Assembly: GCF_003755175.1 (NCBI RefSeq)
Contig: NZ_RKHX01000001.1
Location: forward strand, 744,001 to 808,000
Length of the DNA: 64,000 bases
Direction: 5' to 3'
Source: Cellulomonas sp. PhB150
Lineage (GTDB): Bacteria; Actinomycetota; Actinomycetes; Actinomycetales; Cellulomonadaceae
Under the pieces are notes generated by a model. It saw only the letters and a list, made by a program, of their open reading frames with translations, had not been told where the DNA came from and ran no database searches. Numbering within the stretch: the stretch's first letter is position 1; each line of letters opens with the position of its first letter. The translations under genes were made by a program, and so were the position numbers. Positions 16,778 to 24,614 of the stretch are shown here, one piece after another.

Positions 16778-17564
16778 CGCTCCCGACGAGGTCGCGGACC
16801 TCGTCCCCGACGACGTCCCCTACTCCGTGCCGTGGCGAGTCGCGACGCTCGTGGCGCGCGTGCGCGAGACGGCGACGGCGATGACGCTCGAGCTGGACGT
16901 GCCCGGCTGGCGTGGCGCGATGGCCGGCCAGCACGTCGACGTGCGGCTCACCGCGGAGGACGGCTACTCCGCGCAGCGCTCCTACTCGCTCGCGTCCCCC
17001 GCATCGATGGGTGCACCGGGACCGGCATCGGAGCGCGTCGCACTGACGGTGCAGGTGGTCGACGACGGCGAGGTCTCCCCCTACCTGACCGAGGACCTGC
17101 AGGTCGGAGACCTGCTCGAGCTGCGCGGGCCGATCGGGAACTGGTTCGTGTGGCACCCGACCGACGCCCGTCCGGTGCAGCTCGTCGCGGGCGGGTCGGG
17201 GCTCGTCCCCCTGATGTCGATGGCGCGGACGCACGTGGAGAGGGGCTCGTCGGCGCCCATGCGCCTGCTCGTCTCCGTCCGCAGCCCGGCCGATGCGCTG
17301 TACGCCGACGAGCTCGACGGACTCGGCCCGGGCGTCGAGGTCACCCGCGTGTGGACGCGGTCCGGGCCGCCCGCGTGGGCCGGGCCGGTGGGGCGCGTCT
17401 CGTCGGAGCTGCTGGCCGCGGCCTGCGTCCCGCCCGACGAGTCGCCGCGCGTGTTCGTGTGCGGCCCGACCGCCTTCGTCGAGGCGGTCGCCGACGCGCT
17501 CGTCGACCTCGGCCACGACGCCGACCTCATCCGCACCGAGCGGTTCGGGCCCACGGGCACCTGA
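16770..17564 (+). CDS. FAD-binding ferredoxin-reductase-type oxidoreductase
   Basis: A 264-residue protein of the ferredoxin-NADP reductase family without a fused iron-sulfur domain. Residues 20-130 form the FAD barrel, with AGQHVDVRLTAEDGYSAQRS and YSLASP (the RxYS flavin motif). Residues 135-264 form the NAD(P) domain, with QLVAGGSGLVPLMSMARTH and VFVCGPTAFVEAVADAL (the C-G-P motif). It starts with GTG inside the end of the sulfite oxidase-like gene, so the two are translationally coupled and likely form an NAD(P)H-FAD-Mo electron chain. Confidence 0.9.
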   Translation: MTDAPDEVADLVPDDVPYSVPWRVATLVARVRETATAMTLELDVPGWRGAMAGQHVDVRLTAEDGYSAQRSYSLASPASMGAPGPASERVALTVQVVDDGEVSPYLTEDLQVGDLLELRGPIGNWFVWHPTDARPVQLVAGGSGLVPLMSMARTHVERGSSAPMRLLVSVRSPADALYADELDGLGPGVEVTRVWTRSGPPAWAGPVGRVSSELLAAACVPPDESPRVFVCGPTAFVEAVADALVDLGHDADLIRTERFGPTGT

Positions 17565-17578
17565 CGCAGACTGGTCGC

Positions 17579-18058
17579 ATGACGTACGCCGCCGACGACC
17601 ACCTGGCCGAGCGCACCCTGCTCGTCGCCGCCGCCTACGTGGTGCTGCGCCGAGGAGACCAGGTGCTGATGCAGCTGCGGCAGGGCACCGGCTACCGCGA
17701 CGGGCACTGGGCGGTGCTGGCCGGCCACGTGGACGCGGGCGAGTCCGTGCACGAGGCCGCAGTGCGCGAGGCGCTCGAGGAGGGCGGCGTCACGATCGAG
17801 CCCGGCGACCTCGTGCCGCTGACCGCGCTGCACCGCTTCGCGCGCGGCGGCCCGGCGGTCGAGCAGCGGCTCGACGTGTTCTTCGAGGTCACCCGCTGGA
17901 CCGGCGAGCCGGACCTGCGCGAGCCGGACCGCGCGGCGCGGATGGCCTGGTTCGCGCTCGACGCGCTCCCCGAGCCGGTCGTGCCGCACGAGCGGCTCGT
18001 CCTGGACGCGCTCGCGAGCGGGACGCCGCTGCCGGCGTTCCGCTCGCTCGCGTCGTGA
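17579..18058 (+). CDS. Nudix hydrolase
   Basis: A 159-residue Nudix protein. The full signature G-x5-E-x7-REUxEExGU is present at about residues 44-66: GHVDAGESV then HEAAVREALEEGGV. It hydrolyses a nucleoside diphosphate linked to another group using Mg2+ held by the RExxEE glutamates; the exact substrate is not predictable. The ATG at 17579 has a CAGACT box six bases upstream, one base off the leaderless TANNNT pattern, and no ribosome site. It converges on ppc. Confidence 0.9.
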   Translation: MTYAADDHLAERTLLVAAAYVVLRRGDQVLMQLRQGTGYRDGHWAVLAGHVDAGESVHEAAVREALEEGGVTIEPGDLVPLTALHRFARGGPAVEQRLDVFFEVTRWTGEPDLREPDRAARMAWFALDALPEPVVPHERLVLDALASGTPLPAFRSLAS

Positions 18059-18061
18059 GGG

Positions 18062-20737
18062 TCAGCCCGTGTTCTGGACGCCCGCGGCGACGCCGTTGAC
18101 GGTGAGCAGCAGCAGGCGGCGCAGGTCGTCGGCCTGCTCGGGGGCCTCGCCCGTGCGCAGCCCACGCAGCGCGCGCAGCTGAAGCAGCGACAGCGCGTCG
18201 ACGTAGGGGCTGCGCAGCTGGACCGCGCGGCCCAGGATGCGCTTGCGGGACAGCACCGCGTCCGAGTCCGTGATCGCGAGCACCCAGTGGCGGGTCAGCG
18301 CCATCTCCTCGAGCACCTGCGCCGCGAGGTCGTCACGGTCGCCGAGCGCGAGGTAGCGGGCGGCGATGCGCTCGTCGGTCTTGGCCAGCGACATCTCGAC
18401 GTTGTCGATCATCGTGGCGAACAGCGGCCAGCGGGCGTAGGCCTCACGCAGCTCGGTGAGGTCGTCGACCTCCTCGAGCGCGGTGCCCAGGCCGTACCAG
18501 CCGGCCAGGTTGATGCGCGCCTGCGACCACGAGAACACCCAGGGGATCGCGCGCAGGTCGTCGAGCGAGGAGACCGACAGGCCGCGGCGCGCCGGGCGCG
18601 AGCCGATGGGCAGCAGGCCCACCTCCTCGAGCGGCGTGACCTCGGCGAACCACTGCGGGAAGCCCTCGGCGCGGACCAGCGCGTGGAAGCGGGTGCGCGA
18701 CGACTCGTCGAGGCGGGTCGCGAGCTCGGCGAACCGCTCGGTCGCGGCCGCGTTGCGCTTCTCCACCGACGGCGTGCCGGCCAGCAGCGTCGCCGCCATG
18801 ACCTGCTCGATGTGACGGGCGGCGATGACCGGGTCGCCGTAGCGCGCGAAGATGACCTCGCCCTGCTCGGTGAGCTTGAACCGGCCGTCGACCGAGCCCG
18901 GGGGCTGGGCCAGCACGGCGCGGTTGGCGGGGCCGCCGCCGCGGCCGAGCGCGCCGCCGCGGCCGTGGAAGAGCGTCAGCTCGATGTCGTGCCGGCGCGC
19001 CCAGTCCGTGATGCGGGCCTGCGCGGCGTCGAGCGCGAGCGTCGCGGAGACCGGGCCGACGTCCTTGGACGAGTCGGAGTAGCCGAGCATGACCTCGACC
19101 TTGCGGCCGTTGGCGGCCAGCCGGCGCTGGACCGGCTCGAACTCGAGCGACTTCTCGAGGATGTCGACGGCGGCCTCGAGGTCCGCGAAGGTCTCGAAGA
19201 GCGGGATCGCGTCGATCACGGGCGCGTCGTCCGAGCCAGCGAACGCGTAGTCGGCCAGCTCGTACACGGCGGCGAGGTGCTCGGGCTTCTGCGTGAACGA
19301 GACGATGTAGCGCCGCGCGGCGAGCGGCCCGAACCGGCGCTGCACGTGACCGAGGGCGCGGAAGGTGTCGAGCACCTCGACGGTGCGGGGCTCGAGCGTG
19401 CCGTCGACGCCGTTCTTGGCCAGGTCGGCCAGCGCGGCCTCGTGCACCTGCGAGTGCTGGCGCAGCTCGAGCTCGGCCAGGTGGAAGCCGAACGACGTGA
19501 CCTGCCACAGCAGTCGCTGCAGGTCGCCGTACGCCGAGCGCTTGGCGCCCGCCGCGTCGAGCGAGCGCTGCACGACCAGCAGGTCGGCCTCGAGCGCCTC
19601 GGGACCGGCGTAGGCGAGGTCCGCGTCCCGGCGCCGCGTCGCGGCGATCCGCTCGGCGACCACCAGGATGACGCGGCGGTGCGGCTCGTTGGGGGCGTCT
19701 GCGGCGATCCGGGCGGTGATCTCGTCGGACAGCGCGCGCTGGCGCTGCCAGAGCGTGGCGAGCTCGGCCGAGGCGGGGGTGCCGTCGCTGTCGAGCGTGA
19801 GCCCCTCGGCCGCACGACGGGCCGAGGCCTCGAGCGCGGTGAGCACCTGCTCGGACAGCAGCAGCGCGGACGCCCGCGTGATCTCGGCGGTGACGTTGGG
19901 GTTGCCGTCGCGGTCGCCGCCGATCCACGAACCCAGGCGGGCGAACGGGCGGACGACGGGAGCCTGGGTGCCGGCGGCCTCGCCGAGGATCCAGTCGTCC
20001 AGGCGCCGGTAGACCGCCGGGAAGCCGTCGGCCAGCGTCGACTCGAAGACCGCCAGGACGGTGCGGACCTCGTCGAGGACGGTCGGCTTGGCCTGGCGCA
20101 GGGGCGCGGTGCGCCACAGCGTCTCGATCTCGGACAGCAGCCGGCGCTCGTTCTCGACGAGCGACATCCCCCCGATGTTGCGGGCGTCGCGCTCGGCGAC
20201 CAGCTCCGCGATGCGGCGGATCGAGCGGGACACCGCACGGCGGCGCGCCTCGGTCGGGTGAGCCGTCAGGACCGGGCGGAACTCGAGGTCCTGCAGGCGC
20301 TGGCGCGCGACGTCGTCACCGAGCTCCTCGCGGACCTTGAGCACCGCGGCGGGCAGCGAGTCGTCCGGCGCCAGGCTGTGCGGCTCGAGGCTGGCCTCGC
20401 GGTCACGCAGCACGCGGATGCGGTGGTACTCCTCGGCGGTGTTCGCGAGGTGGAAGTAGCAGGTGAACGCGCGCGCGACCTGCTCGGCCCGCTCGAGCGT
20501 GAAGCCCGCGACGAGCTCCTCCGCCCGGGCGAGCGCGTCGCTCGTCGGGTCCGTGTGCGCGTGGATCGCGAGCTCGCGCAGGGCCTCGACGTCGGCGAGC
20601 AGGTCGTCTCCGCCTGCCTCGGCCAGCACGCGGCCCAGGAACTCGCCCAGCACGCGGACGTCGTTGCGCAGGGGCTCGGGGATCTCGTGGCTGGCGAGGA
20701 GTCGGGGGACGTCGCGCGGCGGGAGCGGTGCTGTCAC
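18062..20737 (-). CDS. ppc: Phosphoenolpyruvate carboxylase
   Basis: An 891-residue enzyme that fixes bicarbonate onto PEP to give oxaloacetate, refilling the TCA cycle. The catalytic His is in [16 protein letters not shown] (near residue 160); [13 protein letters not shown] and [17 protein letters not shown] are the other active-site signatures, and the C-terminal [12 protein letters not shown] is the conserved end. The length is normal for bacterial PEPC. GTG at 20737 is chosen over GTG 20755 because a TACTTT box lies exactly six bases before it, the leaderless pattern seen elsewhere here; no ribosome site serves either start. Confidence 0.97.
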   Translation of the reverse strand: MTAPLPPRDVPRLLASHEIPEPLRNDVRVLGEFLGRVLAEAGGDDLLADVEALRELAIHAHTDPTSDALARAEELVAGFTLERAEQVARAFTCYFHLANTAEEYHRIRVLRDREASLEPHSLAPDDSLPAAVLKVREELGDDVARQRLQDLEFRPVLTAHPTEARRRAVSRSIRRIAELVAERDARNIGGMSLVENERRLLSEIETLWRTAPLRQAKPTVLDEVRTVLAVFESTLADGFPAVYRRLDDWILGEAAGTQAPVVRPFARLGSWIGGDRDGNPNVTAEITRASALLLSEQVLTALEASARRAAEGLTLDSDGTPASAELATLWQRQRALSDEITARIAADAPNEPHRRVILVVAERIAATRRRDADLAYAGPEALEADLLVVQRSLDAAGAKRSAYGDLQRLLWQVTSFGFHLAELELRQHSQVHEAALADLAKNGVDGTLEPRTVEVLDTFRALGHVQRRFGPLAARRYIVSFTQKPEHLAAVYELADYAFAGSDDAPVIDAIPLFETFADLEAAVDILEKSLEFEPVQRRLAANGRKVEVMLGYSDSSKDVGPVSATLALDAAQARITDWARRHDIELTLFHGRGGALGRGGGPANRAVLAQPPGSVDGRFKLTEQGEVIFARYGDPVIAARHIEQVMAATLLAGTPSVEKRNAAATERFAELATRLDESSRTRFHALVRAEGFPQWFAEVTPLEEVGLLPIGSRPARRGLSVSSLDDLRAIPWVFSWSQARINLAGWYGLGTALEEVDDLTELREAYARWPLFATMIDNVEMSLAKTDERIAARYLALGDRDDLAAQVLEEMALTRHWVLAITDSDAVLSRKRILGRAVQLRSPYVDALSLLQLRALRGLRTGEAPEQADDLRRLLLLTVNGVAAGVQNTG

Positions 20738-20743
20738 GGGGTC

Positions 20744-20749
20744 AAAGTA
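20744..20749 (-). promoter_or_regulatory. Leaderless -10 box (TACTTT) of ppc
   Basis: TACTTT on the minus strand ends six bases before GTG 20737. If real, it rules out the longer GTG 20755 start, because transcription would begin after it. Confidence 0.45.
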
Positions 20750-20826
20750 GGCCACAAGCGCCCGGGTGCGTCCAGAGGTCCAGGCGTTGGGCGGTGTGAC
20801 GCGCGTCTCGTCGACCTCCCCCGGGC

Positions 20827-21675
20827 TCAGGCCCCGGCGAGCTCGTCGAGCAGCGACGGACGGCTCGGACGCCAGCCCAGCGCGCGGGCCTTCGCTCCCG
20901 AGGCCTGCTGGTCGAGCAGCAGCGCGTCGGCGAACCCCTCACCGAGCCGCGCGCGCGTCGCGTCGACGCTCTCGGCGACCACCACGCCGGCGGCCGCCTC
21001 GGCGACCTCGCGCGCGGTCGGGTTCTGGCCGCTCGCCGCGATGAGCCGCTCCCCCGCCGGGCCCCGCTCGAGGGCGAGGACGTACAGCTCCGCGAGGTCG
21101 TCGACGTGCACGGTCGTCCAGTGCTGGGTCCCGTCGCCGACGAGCAGCAGCGCGCCGTCCCCGTCACGCGGGCCGGCCGCGACGACGCCCGCCGGGATGC
21201 CGCCCTTGCGGCCGTAGACGATCGCGGGCGCGACCACCGTGGCGCGCACGCCGGAGGACATCAGGCGCTCCTCACGCGCCGCGCGCCAGGCGACGATCGC
21301 TGGCGGGTCCAGCGGGCTGTCCTCCGTGAGGTCCGCGCCGGAGCCCCAGATCCAGATGCCGCTCGTGTGCAGGTACGGCTTGCCGGTCCCGGAGAAGGCG
21401 GCGACCACCGCGTCGATCACGCCGTCGTCGAGCTGCGCGGAGGTGCCGTCGTCGGCCGCGGCGAGGTGGATCGCCGCGTCGACCTCGCCCAGGCGCGCCG
21501 TGAGCCAGGCGGTGTCGCCCAGGTCCCCGACGACCGCCGTCGCGCCACCCGCGCGCGCCTGCTCCGCGGACGCGTCGCTGCGGGTCAGCGCCAGGACGTC
21601 GTGCCCGTGCGCGACGAGCGCCTCGAGCACCGCCGAGCCGACGTAGCCGGTCGAACCCGTGAGCAGCACGTTCAT
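20827..21675 (-). CDS. NAD-dependent epimerase/dehydratase family protein (extended SDR)
   Basis: A 282-residue protein with an N-terminal Rossmann fold: MNVLLTGSTGYVGSAVLEAL has the TGxTGxxG dinucleotide motif, and VDAAIHLAAADDG and LHTSGIWIWG follow in the usual places. The IVYGRKGG segment carries the active-site Tyr of extended SDR enzymes. It probably uses NAD(P)H on a sugar nucleotide or small carbonyl compound. The ATG at 21675 follows GGAGGAG at ideal spacing, so the 13-codon upstream extension of the frame is rejected. Confidence 0.88.
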   Translation of the reverse strand: MNVLLTGSTGYVGSAVLEALVAHGHDVLALTRSDASAEQARAGGATAVVGDLGDTAWLTARLGEVDAAIHLAAADDGTSAQLDDGVIDAVVAAFSGTGKPYLHTSGIWIWGSGADLTEDSPLDPPAIVAWRAAREERLMSSGVRATVVAPAIVYGRKGGIPAGVVAAGPRDGDGALLLVGDGTQHWTTVHVDDLAELYVLALERGPAGERLIAASGQNPTAREVAEAAAGVVVAESVDATRARLGEGFADALLLDQQASGAKARALGWRPSRPSLLDELAGA

Positions 21676-21755
21676 GGTGATCTCCTCCGTCTGGACCATC
21701 GACGTGGGCGACAACCACGCGCGGCCCCAGGCTGTTCCCAGGTTGCCGGGCTAAC

Positions 21756-22439
21756 GTGGCGGGACCGCCAGCCGGACCTCACCCAGGAGATCCCATCTCG
21801 CTCCGACCGATCGTGCTCGTGCACGGCACGCGCACCTCGTCGGCCATCTGGGCCGACCAGGTCGCCGCACTGCAGCGCTCGGGGCACCCCACGCTGGCCC
21901 TCGACCTGCCCGGCCACGGCGTGCGGTCCGCCGAGCGGTTCAGCATGAGCGGCGCCCTCGCGGCCATCGACGACGCCGTGGCGTCGTTCGCGGTCCCGCC
22001 GCTGCTCGTCGGCCTGTCGCTCGGCGGCTACACGAGCCTGGCGTACGCGCACGCGAACCAGTCGAAGCTCGCGGGCGTGGTGCTCGCCGGCTGCTCGACC
22101 GAGATCAAGGGCAAGCCGCTCGGCGCCTACCGCCGCGCCTCGGGCGTCGTCGCGGGCCTCGCCCGTGCGGGCGGCGGCACCTGGCACGTGGTGACCGACA
22201 TGCTGGCCGCGCTCGCCGGGTACTCCCCGCTCGCCGACCTGCGCCGGCTGCGACTGCCCGTCTGGCTGGTCAACGGCAGCCGCGACCCCCTGCGTCTCGA
22301 CGAGCGGCGCTACCTGCTCGCCGCACCGGGCTCGCGGCTGACCGTCGTGCCCGGCGCCGGGCACGACGTGAACTCCCACGCCCCCGTCGCGTTCAACCGC
22401 GTCCTGCTCGACGCCCTGCACGAGCTGCGCGCCGCCTGA
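21756..22439 (+). CDS. Alpha/beta hydrolase
   Basis: A single alpha/beta-hydrolase domain of about 215 residues. It opens with RPIVLVHGTRTSSAIW (the HG oxyanion loop), has LLVGLSLGGYTSLAYA with nucleophile Ser in GLSLGG, the acid in NGSRDPLRL and the catalytic His in VVPGAGHDVNSH. It probably cleaves an ester or amide; the substrate is unknown. The start is uncertain. GTG 21756 is the only conventional start before the first strand, but it overlaps a TAACGT -10 box (21752-21757). An excellent AGGAG at 21785 points instead to an ATC codon at 21795, in frame and five bases downstream. Confidence 0.85.
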   Translation: MAGPPAGPHPGDPISLRPIVLVHGTRTSSAIWADQVAALQRSGHPTLALDLPGHGVRSAERFSMSGALAAIDDAVASFAVPPLLVGLSLGGYTSLAYAHANQSKLAGVVLAGCSTEIKGKPLGAYRRASGVVAGLARAGGGTWHVVTDMLAALAGYSPLADLRRLRLPVWLVNGSRDPLRLDERRYLLAAPGSRLTVVPGAGHDVNSHAPVAFNRVLLDALHELRAA

Positions 22440-22450
22440 CGGATCGGCAC

Positions 22451-22993
22451 TCAGGCCGTCGGCAGCGCCGCAGGCTCCGGGGGCTTCATCGCCTGCTTCG
22501 CCGGCGGGCAGCGCACGTCGCGCACGTGCGTCACGGCGCCCGCCTGCACGGTGTAGACGAAGCAGCGCGCCGCCGCGCTGTCGACCTGCCGCGTGGCGCC
22601 GACGACCCGGCCGGCGCGGATCGAGAGATCCGCGTCGATGCGGACCGTCACCCGCGCCCCGCTCGTGCTCGTGGTGCTTCCCCGCCACGCGATCGGGGCG
22701 GCGGTGAGCGTACCGGTGGCCTCGTCGGGCACGGGCAGGGTGATGACCGCCGATCCCTTGGTCGCCTTGGCGGCCAGCAGCGCCGCCACGAGCTGCTTGG
22801 CCGAGTACTTCTCGTCGTCGGGCGGGTCGAGCCAGCGCGCGACGTCGGCGCTGCGCGCGGCCGCGTACCTGCCGGCCGCGGCGTCGCCCGTGCCGACAGA
22901 CTGCTGCCCCAGCACCTGCACCGACGCGGCGGCGCTCACGACGAGCACGACCAGCGTGCCCCCGAGTACGCCTGCGGTCAGCTTTGCCCCCAT
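22451..22993 (-). CDS. Membrane-anchored or secreted protein of unknown function
   Basis: A 180-residue protein with one N-terminal hydrophobic segment (LTAGVLGGTLVVLVVSAAAS), then an extracytoplasmic region with two Cys (RCFVYTVQ and DVRCPPAK) that could form a disulfide. I do not recognise a family. The middle, from YSAKQLVAALLAAKATKG to VTVRIDADLSIRAGRVVGAT, reads as an alpha/beta domain. The ATG at 22993 is preceded at seven bases by TACCAT with no ribosome site, consistent with a leaderless message. It lies between the hydrolase gene and a dienelactone hydrolase, with no clear link to either. Confidence 0.75.
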   Translation of the reverse strand: MGAKLTAGVLGGTLVVLVVSAAASVQVLGQQSVGTGDAAAGRYAAARSADVARWLDPPDDEKYSAKQLVAALLAAKATKGSAVITLPVPDEATGTLTAAPIAWRGSTTSTSGARVTVRIDADLSIRAGRVVGATRQVDSAAARCFVYTVQAGAVTHVRDVRCPPAKQAMKPPEPAALPTA

Positions 22994-23000
22994 TTGCCGG

Positions 23001-23006
23001 ATGGTA
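23001..23006 (-). promoter_or_regulatory. Leaderless -10 box (TACCAT)
   Basis: TACCAT on the minus strand lies seven bases before the ATG at 22993, with no ribosome site between. Confidence 0.45.
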
Positions 23007-23052
23007 GTCCGGTGCGGTCGGCCCGCGCTGGGGTCTGACGGATGAAGTCCGG

Positions 23053-23634
23053 CTAGCGCGCGTCGACCGCGGCGAGGAACGCGAGGACACGCTCGAGCGC
23101 GAGCGTCGCGGCCTCCTCGTCGTACTCCTCGAGGCTGCTGTCCGCGAACAGGTGGTCCTCGCCGTCGTAGAGGAACAGCTCCGCGCCGGCCACCTTCACG
23201 AGCTCGCGCGCCGCGTCGAGGTCCCCCTCCTCGACGAACAGCTCGTCCTCCTCCATCGCGTGCACCTGCACGGGGACGCCGGCGGGCCACTCGTCGGCGA
23301 ACTCCGTGGGCGGCACGCACGAGTGGAAGAACACCGCGCCGAGCGCGCCGGCCCGGGTCTGCGCGAGCGCCTGCGCCGGCATGACGCCCAGCGAGAAGCC
23401 GACGTAGACGACCTCGCCCGGGGCGTCCTCGACCGCGTCCTGGCCGCGCTTGATGACGGTGCCGAAGCCGACCCGGTCGGCGTACTCGAGGCCGTCCTCG
23501 AGGGTGTCGAACGTGTGGCCCTCGTACATGTCGGGCACGGTCACGTCGTGGCCGGCCGCGCGCAGCGAGTCGGCGAACTCGGTGATGCCCTCGGTCAGGC
23601 CCTGGGCGTGGTGGAACAGGATGATCTCGGCCAT
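23053..23634 (-). CDS. Dienelactone hydrolase family protein
   Basis: A 193-residue cytoplasmic alpha/beta-hydrolase of the dienelactone hydrolase family. EIILFHHAQGLTEGI is the first strand and oxyanion region, VVYVGFSLGVMPAQAL carries the nucleophile position (Ser in GFSLG, where classical enzymes use Cys), VQVHAMEEDELF supplies the acid, and LFLYDGEDHLFADSS the His. It should open lactones or hydrolyse small esters. The ATG at 23634 follows GAGGAG, which fixes the start. It is divergent from the ABC operon that begins at 23857. Confidence 0.88.
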   Translation of the reverse strand: MAEIILFHHAQGLTEGITEFADSLRAAGHDVTVPDMYEGHTFDTLEDGLEYADRVGFGTVIKRGQDAVEDAPGEVVYVGFSLGVMPAQALAQTRAGALGAVFFHSCVPPTEFADEWPAGVPVQVHAMEEDELFVEEGDLDAARELVKVAGAELFLYDGEDHLFADSSLEEYDEEAATLALERVLAFLAAVDAR

Positions 23635-23775
23635 GGCGGGCTCCTCGTGCGGTGGTCTGGACAGCCGCGAACACCCTAGCCGTGGGTCCTGACACCCGAC
23701 CTCCTCACGGACGTCTGGCTGCAGAACCGCAGATGAGCGCTGCAGGCTGCGGGTGAAGTCCGGCGAGCCACCCGA

Positions 23776-23781
23776 TACGGT
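23776..23781 (+). promoter_or_regulatory. Probable -10 box (TACGGT) of the second ABC exporter
   Basis: TACGGT fits TANNNT about 75 bases before the GTG at 23857, inside the 222-base divergent spacer. No strong -35 is visible. Confidence 0.35.
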
Positions 23782-23856
23782 GTCCGCATCGGGACGTCGG
23801 GGGCCGGGTCGTCGTCCTCCACCGTCCAGCCCCTCCCGCAGAAGGCCGGTGGAACT

Positions 23857-24609
23857 GTGACAGACCTCGACGTCCGCACCGAGAAGATCCCGGCGGCCCG
23901 CGCCGTCGACGCGATGAAGACCTACGGCACCGGTGAGGCCTCGGTGCACGCGCTCGCCGGCGTCACGGTGGACTTCCCGCGGCACGGCTTCACCGCCATC
24001 ATGGGCCCGTCCGGGTCGGGCAAGAGCACGCTCATGCAGTGCGTCGCCGGCCTGGACCGTCTCACGTCGGGGCACGTGTTCATCGGCACGACGGCGATCG
24101 ACGGGCTCTCGAAGACGGACCTGACGCTCCTGCGGCGTGACCGGCTCGGGTTCATCTTCCAGCAGTACAACCTGATCCCCTCGCTGTCCGCGGAGGAGAA
24201 CATCCTGCTCCCGCTGTCCCTGGCGGGGACCAAGGTCGATCGAGCCTGGTTCGACGAGGTCGTGCAGACGGTCGGCATGCAGGACCGGCTGAAGAACCTG
24301 CCGAGCCAGCTCTCCGGTGGCCAGCAGCAGCGCGTCGCGGTCGCCCGCGCCCTGGTGCCGAAGCCCGAGATCATCTTCGCCGACGAACCCACCGGCGCCC
24401 TGGACTCCCGGACCGGGACCGAGATCCTGTCGTTCATGCGCCGTGCGGTCGACACGACCGGGCAGACGATCGTCATGGTCACCCACGACCCGCACGCCGC
24501 GTCCTACGCCGACCGTGTGCTGTTCCTCGCCGACGGGCAGATCGTCGACGAGATGGACGCACCGACCACCGACCGCGTGCTCGACCGCATGAAGCGCTTC
24601 GAGGGCTGA
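23857..24609 (+). CDS. ABC transporter ATP-binding protein (MacB/LolD type)
   Basis: A 250-residue ATPase with Walker [11 protein letters not shown]-loop [17 protein letters not shown], signature [15 protein letters not shown], Walker [14 protein letters not shown] and switch His in [11 protein letters not shown]. It is closely similar in motif content to the ATPase at 9965-10714. The gene starts at GTG 23857 after GGTGGA and ends five bases before the permease, so the two form one operon. The role is to energise export of an unknown lipid or peptide. Confidence 0.93.
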   Translation: MTDLDVRTEKIPAARAVDAMKTYGTGEASVHALAGVTVDFPRHGFTAIMGPSGSGKSTLMQCVAGLDRLTSGHVFIGTTAIDGLSKTDLTLLRRDRLGFIFQQYNLIPSLSAEENILLPLSLAGTKVDRAWFDEVVQTVGMQDRLKNLPSQLSGGQQQRVAVARALVPKPEIIFADEPTGALDSRTGTEILSFMRRAVDTTGQTIVMVTHDPHAASYADRVLFLADGQIVDEMDAPTTDRVLDRMKRFEG

Positions 24610-24614
24610 CGCCG

